DNA of 64,000 nt from Odiellus spinosus (Eukaryota > Arthropoda > Arachnida > Opiliones > Phalangiidae): NCBI GenBank assembly GCA_963920705.1, contig OY987230.1, positions 21,105,320-21,169,319 of the forward strand, given 5' to 3'. Positions 27,101 to 36,100 of this stretch are shown here, piece after piece. Position 1 is the stretch's first letter, and the number at the start of each line of letters is the position of its first letter. Both the position numbers and the translations under genes were made by a program. The notes below the pieces were generated by a model. It was not told where the DNA came from, searched no databases, and was given only the letters and a program-made list of their open reading frames with translations.

Positions 27101-30100
27101 TTTGAGATGTTGATCTTTTAATCTTTCTACGATCAATTTTTATTCGTTTTCCTTTTTTTGGCGCCAAAATTAATGACTGCTGAAGCAGAGATGTTTCAAA
27201 AATACGCCTTTCCATGAAGGGTTTCCACGAAATGAATTTATACTAAAAGAAAGGGTTGGCTTTCAAAGGTTTTAATTCTAAGAACGTCTAAAATAGAAAA
27301 ACAGTGTACTTCTTTAATTCGTGGGCCACATTCGAGGTTCTCAGACCTATCCTTTCCAAGAGGAATTGTCGTAAAACTAATTTCTAAGGCGGAGGATTTA
27401 ATGCTAGGGTCCAGAGACAACTCGCCTTAAACGAGAGAATTTACGCTTTTCAATGAGACTCGTATTAAAGCTTCTAAGAGCTTAGCGAATACAATGAGGT
27501 TTTAAAGGGAAAGTAAAAGGCATTAAGATAAAATTTGTTTGGATTTAACTTTAAAAAATTATTCGTAATTGGGTTAAATTGTAATATTTTGTCTAGACAT
27601 TCAATTATTATTTTGAGTAGACGATTTGAATACGCTAAACAATTTGAAAGCTGTTTTTCAAAGCGACTTTTTTCGTGAAATTGGTCACAATATCGGCAGG
27701 GTTGCAACAAAATTTGATATTTCAAATTCATTGACCATTCCAGAATTTATCTGACCTGCACCGTTGAGCAGTATATTATCTTTATAGGGAACATTTTTAC
27801 GTGCAGCTTTTCTGACCTTTTGACCCAATTTTCAAATTAACCGACCTTTACCCAACCTTTTGGTACCATTTTCAAAAACATTTTTTCCTGATATTTGGAC
27901 TAATTTTTTTAATATTTTGGCCTAATTTTAAAATTAACAATTTTTTCCCTGAACTTTTGACGAATTTTTAAAATTATCTAACTTTTCTTTAATATTCTGG
28001 CCTAATTTTTAAAATAAACTATTTTTTCCCTTGATATTTATCCCATTTTCAAATTAACTAACTTTTCCCTAACCTTTTGATGACCCAATTACAAAATTAA
28101 CAATTTTTTTTTCTGGATCATTTGGCTTCATTTTAAGTTTCTACTCCGATAATTTAACTTCAACAAAAAAAAGTTACAAAATTTCTAGTTAGAACGTGGG
28201 CACGCGGCTTACAAGAAGAAAACTTATATACCGTCTCTTTAGAAGCGATTAAGAGATTAGTGCCTTCAAGGAGCTTTAATATAAGCTGAGAAAAAAAGCG
28301 GGTTTCGGCAATTACGAGTTCAGCATATAAATGGAGTGTTAAACTATAAATATTCGAAGGAAGTTGGCACTGACTACTTTCATTTCAATCTATTTTAACA
28401 TTGCATATCAATCCGCCACAGCTTTTCCCATACAATAAAGTATACCCACGCATCTGTTTCTGTCTTTTCTAATTAGAAACATTCCAACTGTAAATAAGAC
28501 CCATGGGCCATGGGTGGCTAACGGAGATTTAGCAATGACACCGCGAAACGAAGGAAAAGCTTTTCTTATATTAAGTTATACCAGAAGTCTATTATTACGG
28601 AATGGAAGTGCCTAACTCCTTATCCTAGCATTGATAAAAAACGTGCGGTGAATAATTGCGAACGGGAATACAATAGGTGGCATAAAACTTTCATTAGTAG
28701 CTTGCAAAAGTACCTGGAGCGTTTTAATCTATGGTAGCCTTGAAAGAGATCAAAATTCGCGTTTTACAAAGGGAGTTTTGATTCTTTCCAAGGCTGTAAA
28801 GCTCAATAATTTTCAAGAAGATGTGAATTCGCAATATATGAGGAAAACGTTAGTAGCTGATTGCAATTAGCGAGTAATTACGCGAGTTCTAGCGGCTAGC
28901 CCACCTTAGAAACCAATTATAAGCTTCAAATTAAACGCGAGTTAATTATTACTCTCCTATACTTGCCTAAGTCTCGACATTCTGATTGGTTTTAGATGAT
29001 GGAAATTTAATAGCCTTTTCGCCAATAAATCAACATAACCAATATTATAATTAGAGGAGCAAATCATTTTCGTCACTAATTATGTAATAATTGATTAATA
29101 CGGTTCTTAAATTAGAACACACGATTATAGAAATAGATAAAGGGATAAAGAAGATGAGGAAACGGAAAATATTATAAATTAGAAAAAAAAAATCTTAGAA
29201 ATCTGTATTATTCGCTAAGCCTAACTTCGTGTAAAAATAACAAATATTTCTCCATGTTTTTATCAGTATGATACGAGAGTTATCGTCACCAGATATCTTT
29301 TATGGATGTGCGTTTAAAATGACAGAGATATAAGATATCTAATCGGCGCATCATATGATTTCCCTATTCGAATTAATGCAACCAAAGACAGGATGCTGCC
29401 GATTCCCTATTGATTAACAAAAACAATTTCCTCGTCTATCTAATTAGATTTATTCGATTACTTAAGAACGTGAATTTGCATCATTTGAAAATTCCCGATA
29501 AGAAAGGGAGTATCTTGTTTAAGGATATAAGTTTCTTGATTTAAACTCACCATCGTGACGTCGAGGCGTCGTTAAAGTTCCCAACACGCATTCTTCGTAA
29601 GCGGCGCTCGAAGCGACGGCTAGTGTTTCCAGATGACGCAAATCGTTCAGTATCGTCTCCAAAGATTCGAGTCCTTTCTGATAAGATTAAAAAAAAAAAA
29701 AGGAAAAATGGAATGAAAAATTAATTACACATTAAATATTCAAAATAGGTATCGATTTCCAAAATTAGGCACAAGTAAAATGAAAGAATGATAAGACTTT
29801 AAAGGGAGGATGCAACCTAACAACAAGTGATTTTTTTATCGATTCCTTATTGTTTAAATAGGCCTAATCCACTATTTAAAAAATTTTCAAACAAATATTA
29901 AACTAGAAATAAATTTAAATCTTACCCTGAAAATAGGCTTAGTGGGATTCATGGAGCTCCTGATTTCCTCCCGTGTAAGGTCTAGCGACCAATCGCTCGC
30001 GACGTAAGTCTCGTAGAGATCTCGCGTGAACGACGGGCCTTTGCTCATTGGTTGCTAGACCTTACACGGACGCAATTCAGGATCTCCAGGAGTCCCGCTA

Positions 30101-33100
30101 AGCCTATTTTCAGGGTAAGTTTTAAATTTATTTCTAGTTTAATATTTGTATTGCAAACTTTTTATCGGTGGATTAGGCCTATTTAAACGATAAGGAATCG
30201 ATAAAAAAAATCACTTGTAATTAGGTTGCATTCTTCCTTTAAAAAGTAGACCAAATAGAAGCCTAGGATAAGAATTTAAAAATTAGGTCAAAATGGGAGT
30301 CAATGAAAAATATTTAAAAATGGGAGGATAGATATGTATTTGAAAAATAGGCCAACTGAGTACCTTAAAAAGTAGTTAAATAGATCAAACGAGATTAAAT
30401 AAAGTCTAGAAATAGTCTATATCAGAAGCCGATGAACCCTCCTTTGAAGTCTACTACTCTAATGTTCGATATAGCGCTCCTCTCTGTATGGGTAAAATTC
30501 CCAATTTTACGAGATCGGAGGGGTGCTACTTCATACCCCCTGTCTACGGAAAATTGGAAATTCTCTCTCTCCACAAACGACGACGTTTTTTGACGAACTC
30601 CGAGGATGCTAGAGATATTCGCTCGACGAACTCCCGCTTCGAAAATATCTACCGTTAGGAGGCGTACGAATCGCGCTTTTCGAAACTAACCCATACAGAG
30701 AGGGGTAGACAAGACCCGGGAGTAATAGACTTCAAAGGAGGGTTTCATCGGCTTCTGTCTATATGTAAATAGAAATGAAAGTTTTTTCATTATAGATTGA
30801 AAATGGGATATAAATGGATAAGCTTACTAATAAAATAAATTAATTTAAAAGGGTAAACATTGAAAAATAAAATATTCATAATATTAATAAGAATAATATA
30901 AATCATTATAATTTAGATTCAATCCCACGAAAAAGGTAATTTGTCAGAAGCAGCGGGACTACGAGAAACTAACTTCTCTAACAAAAACACCCTCCATAAA
31001 TGTATGGTATATACGGAATACATCACTCCTCCGTCGTTTGACTACTAGAATCTACAGAAGCCTTACAGAGTATTTCAAGATTAGACTGTACTAGGTATTA
31101 AAAGACGCGCCGTATCTGGATTAATCTCATTTCCCAAAAGCATTGTCGCTACCTATAATATTTGGTCTAGGTTCGCGATGAAAAGTCGCATTCCGAGATG
31201 GCTCGGAGAAAAGATGGCAAGACATCATTCATTTTTGATGCCACGAACGACCAACGTGGAATAGAAATGTATAAAGGATAAACAAAGGATTTTTCGTTCG
31301 CCCAGAGAGAGTTAATACGATAGAAACCTACTTCTTGCTATTCATTCATTTATGTTTTAAAAGGGGACATGAAGTTAATTTTAAATGATTAAACATTTTC
31401 ATTTTTAAATACATATTTGAATAATTAATGTATGCGCTGTTAATTGGCTAACTTAATATCAAATTTTTACGCGCTTGATGAAGAAATCACTTCGCGTCTC
31501 GGAACATTCGATAAACTCGGATAAATACACGTTTAAACAAACCATATTTCAAATAAAAGTAACCTGATTCATTTGAAGGGAGAATAAGGCACGAAAACAA
31601 GGGTTTTACTTTACTAATCGTCGCTAAAATATGCCTTATTCATCAAGGCAATTAAATATTAATTTAGAAATCAAGGATCCATAGAACGTTTGATATGTCG
31701 CCGTTAAACAGTCTGCAACCAACGACAAAAAGCGAACGTCTCTTAAGACTAGTTTCAAACGGAGCGTGATTGTTCTAAAATTGTTTAAACTCAAGATTTC
31801 AAACTCTCCATGGATCCTGGTTAAGCCTACTTTCATAGCAAGTTATTGATTTCTATTTTAATAAGTTTGTAATTTTTATTTACAAGAAAATAAGGTAAAC
31901 TTAAACGATAGCGAATCACTGCTTATCAAGGATTCATGGAAAGTTTGATATCTCGCCGTTAAACAGTCTCCAACCAACCACAAAAAGGCTGACATATCTT
32001 AAGACTAGTTTGAAACGGCGCGTGATTGTTCTAAGACTGTTTAAAGGCAAGATTTCAAACTCTCCGTGAATCCTAGTTAAGCCTACTTTCAGAGTAAGTT
32101 AATAATAGGTTTAAAAAATAAGGTCTAAACGATAACGAATCAATACTTGTCAGACTTCATTCTCCCTTTAATAACGTATCCCTCGCTTTCCATTCATTCA
32201 CGGACTAAGATTAAACGAAATTAATAAACAATTTCAGTTTAATAAAACAGCGCGTACACAACTATACACTATCCTTCGTCAAATATAAAATAATAGTGAT
32301 AATACCTTCGCGCGCGATGCAAACTAAAACTAAAACGAACAAAGGGTGCCCCGGGAAATTCACTTTGGACCAATAACAAAAGGCAATTTCCCGTAAAAGC
32401 GCTTTTCAGTACGTACGATATATTTTCAAGAGGAGAAGCTAACGAGAGTCAAAGGCTGTTTACGCGATATTTATACGGGCTTAAAAAGCCTTTCGAATCC
32501 AATTGTATTTATAGTAGACTTTCAAAGTTACGTGAAATAAAAAAACTGTATTTTTCCTAAGCCTAGTTTTGGGAGAAAAAAATATAAAAAGGATGAATGA
32601 AAGAGAAAAACACTTCTGGAAATAGAGATTTATTAGCTTTTGTTTGGGACTGTGTACCTCTCCAGGAATCAAACGAGAAAATTAAACCGACTTTTCTAAA
32701 AGGCGCCTTCACAAGAGAAGTTTTTAATCATTTTTGAAAAGGTTATTTTGTAAAATATAGGAAAAATATGAGATAGACGTGAGGAATAAGGTTGTAGACT
32801 TTTGATATTATAGGACACTTTTATGGTGTTTTAATTAATTTCTTAAGTTCGGTTTAAGTTTGAATTTAAGCAAGAAGGATCAGATAAGGAGAGGAAAAGT
32901 GGGGCTGCATTTAGTTAGAGAGAGAAGAGCCAACCTCCCACTCGGGTGGAAAGGGGGGATAGGAAATTCTCGAGGTAAACTGTTGTCACGTGGTCGCTAG
33001 CTAGCGCGTCTCATAAAGGATTCGTTTTACCCACGTGACAACAATTTACCACGAAGCATCTCTACCCCCATTCTCCCAGAGTGGGAGTTTAGGCCGACGC

Positions 33101-36100
33101 AGTAGGAGCCGCGCCGTTCCCACTTTTCCTCTCCTTATCTGATCCTTCTTGATTTAAGTGAAGTATAAAATTTAATCAATCAGATGAAAACAAAGATATA
33201 TATTTCCCAATATATTCTGACAGCTGTCTCACTCTCCGTCTGGATAGCGACGCTTTTAAAGAAACTCAATCGCGTTAGAGCTGTTGAAGGATGAAATAAT
33301 ATGATTGGTGGGAATTAATCCTAGGCCTAAATTCTAGTACTTATTTGATCAAATAGATTTGATTTCGACGCTAAACCTAATTATGATAATGAAGATATAT
33401 AGGTATATGGTATGGGTATATGGGCCCATTCAATGACCCCAATAAAAAAGAGCTTGTTTTTTTAATTCTTACTTGTAGATGATGTATTGGACAAGATTGG
33501 TACGTTATTTTTTCTTTTCCCGTCAGGGGGTCGACGTCCCACGTTCCGTTCGTAAGACATCGTCTCGTTATGTAGCCTTGAGAAACAACAACAGAGAAAC
33601 AAAGAGAAAAAAATGATTAAGCATTGGACAATATCCGGTTGCTAAAAGAGATTTGGTTCCAGGGCGAGAAATACAAATACATTAAATTATAAATGTAGCT
33701 AAAATCAAAAGCCGATGAAACCCTCCTTTGAAGTCTATTACTTCCGGGTCTTGTCTACCCCTCTCTGTATGGGTTAGTTTCAAAAAGCGCGATTCGTACG
33801 CCTCCTAACGGTAGATATTTTCGGAGCGGGAGTTCGTCCAGCGAATATCTCTAGCAGCCTTGGAGTTCGTCAAAAAAAAGTCTTCGTTTGTGGAGAGAGA
33901 GAATTTCCAATTTTCCGTAGACAGGGGGTATGAAGTAGGACCCCTCCGATCTCGTAAAATCGTGAATTTTACAATACAGAGAGGAGCGCTATATGGAACA
34001 TTAGAGTAGTAGACTTCAAAGGAGGGTTTCATCGGCTTCTGCTAAAATTTATTGGGCTAAAGTATAACGTATTAAATTAATTAACCTTTCCCGTGACCTA
34101 AATTTTGAAATTTCCCGCCTATTTTTTATTATCTCAATTATATTTAAAAGTTTCCCGACACCTACTCGAGCTTTGCGGTTAAAATACTCTTATATTTCCT
34201 TGATATTACGAATTAATTTAAAAAATTAGTTGACCCTTGGTTTCAATATTGAAATTTCCCGACTTATCCATTGACCTTTAGACAAAAATTTTGATCTTTC
34301 GACCTTTTCCCTAATCCGTTGACCCAGTTTCCAAATTCCCTGACGATCCCAAGTTTTCCCTGACCTATGGCACGTGGTATGAAATGACCCAGTTTATTAA
34401 AAATTACCGGGATTTTTTTGCCTGTTACGTATAGGACACGGTAAAACGGAGTCTTCTCCGGCAATGGTTTCTTCCCAGCAAAACCAACCGTCAGATGTCG
34501 ATGGACAAAACACTATATTGGCAAAGAAAATAAAAAAAATCAGAAGAGTTAAAAAACAGATACTTTTTATTCGATTTTCCCCCCCGGCGCATCAATTTAC
34601 CCCTAGATCTACTGGTAAAGAAAAACTCGGCGACTCAAAAACTTAGACCAAGAGAGCTATTTTTAATTTTGCAAACCAAATCAGCTATCTTTAACAGATA
34701 TTATAGGGATTATTTTTGGACTTTTGGTTGATCAGTGGTGAGAGTCCTTTAACAAGAGGGCAAAACATAATTAAAATATTCTACGGAATGTCTACTTTAT
34801 AATGGTGCAATAGGTTTATGCCTAGGTGATTGTAGAGAAAAGTTACGACTATTTTCGGATCAGGGTCATTTTGAAATTTATGCTCGATTTCTATCGAGTG
34901 ATGAAACACCTTTTTCGAGTGGCGAAACATAATTTTATGATCCTAAAATAATCTGAAGACGGTTTACTTTCTAATGGTGCAATTGGTTGATGTCTAGGAG
35001 ATTGTAGAGAAAAGTTAGGGCCATTTTAATATATGGGTCTTTTTTCGACTTTTGCTCGATACCAAATGTGGAACACATTCCAGGAAAAAAATTACTTGGT
35101 CTAAGATACGAGAGAAAAAATGGTATGTTTTATTTGAGATGTATTTCGAAGAGAAAAAAATTCTAAGAGATAGAGTCAAATGCACTTCTGAGTTTTCAAG
35201 AAGAGCTAAGCCTAGCTCCCCTCCGTGTTTAAGGGTAAATAATGATAGGTTGGAAGTCAACCTTTAAGTTTTTCTTGGTAGATAACTCTTCGGGAGATTC
35301 GTACGGAACCATGGTAGCGTTAACGCTCTTTATGTCCCCGAAGAAGCTTTTAGAAGACTAGCTGCTAAGAGATTGCTGTATGGCCCGTATATATGACACG
35401 ATTTGCGATTCCCCATATACTCTCCAAGTGACTAAAAGATAGCCGAACATCGTCCAGTTTATATTTCATACTTATATCAATAGGGCGCCCTTTGTATAGC
35501 AATATATCGGAAAAAGAAAAAGAAAAATTTGGGAATTTTTTTTTCTTCTTTGTAAAGAAGAAGGTTTTACAAGTGGTTATTATAGAAAAACAAAACTTTA
35601 CGGGTAAACAGACGACAAAATTCTTATTTCTGAACATTTTGAACATGGTTGCCAGTGTTTTTTCAGATTCAAATTCCCTGACTTTTCCAGGTTTTTCCCT
35701 GACCTTTTCCAACGATTTTCCCTGACCCTTTCAGCTAATACTACCCGATTTGTAACCTTTAATTTTTTATATAATCGCGTTCGCCAAACTTTTTGCACGC
35801 GTATCTTTGTTCTAATCTATACAACTGACACGATCAGCTTCGAATCCTTTCCGCGGATAATGATTGTAATTTCCTGGCTTTTTGAAAGATCTTTGAATTC
35901 CCTGACTTTTTAAAATATCTTAAAATTCCCTGACTTTTTGGTTTATTTTCAAATTCCCTGACTTTTCCCTGTTTTCCCTGACCTGTGGCAAGCGATCTAG
36001 GCAATATTATTATTTTAAAGGATAAATAAAACTTATTGGGAGCTTTAAAATAAGATAAACTAAGCCGATATCCATTTATAAATTAAAAAGTCACGAATTA

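Larger units (their letters stand above)
22431..29550 (-). other. Receptor intron 5
   Basis: 7.1-kb intron, the longest here. It contains element E, two MITE A copies, two family B fragments (about 25268-25388 and 26372-26527, right ends) and the pyrimidine-rich tract 27755-28145. No exon was recognised; small frames at 24568, 25646, 27238 and 27474 lack support. Confidence 0.55.
29678..33472 (-). other. Receptor intron 4 (between HRM1 and HRM2 modules)
   Basis: 3.8-kb intron separating the two ectodomain modules. It holds MITE B (29799-30242), MITE A (30423-30757), a TTAA-type element with duplicated interior (31573-32171) and MITE C (32871-33151). No extra exon was recognised. Confidence 0.6.

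Noticed and set aside
33473..33576. Exon 4 as a simple cassette between exon 1 and exon 5
   Set aside because: After phase-0 exon 1 it would read into TAA at codon 3. It needs a phase-1 donor, which exon 3 provides.
34264..34464. Minus-strand frame starting MPEKTPFYRV
   Set aside because: It overlaps exon 3 in a different frame; the exon 3 frame carries the HRM motif.
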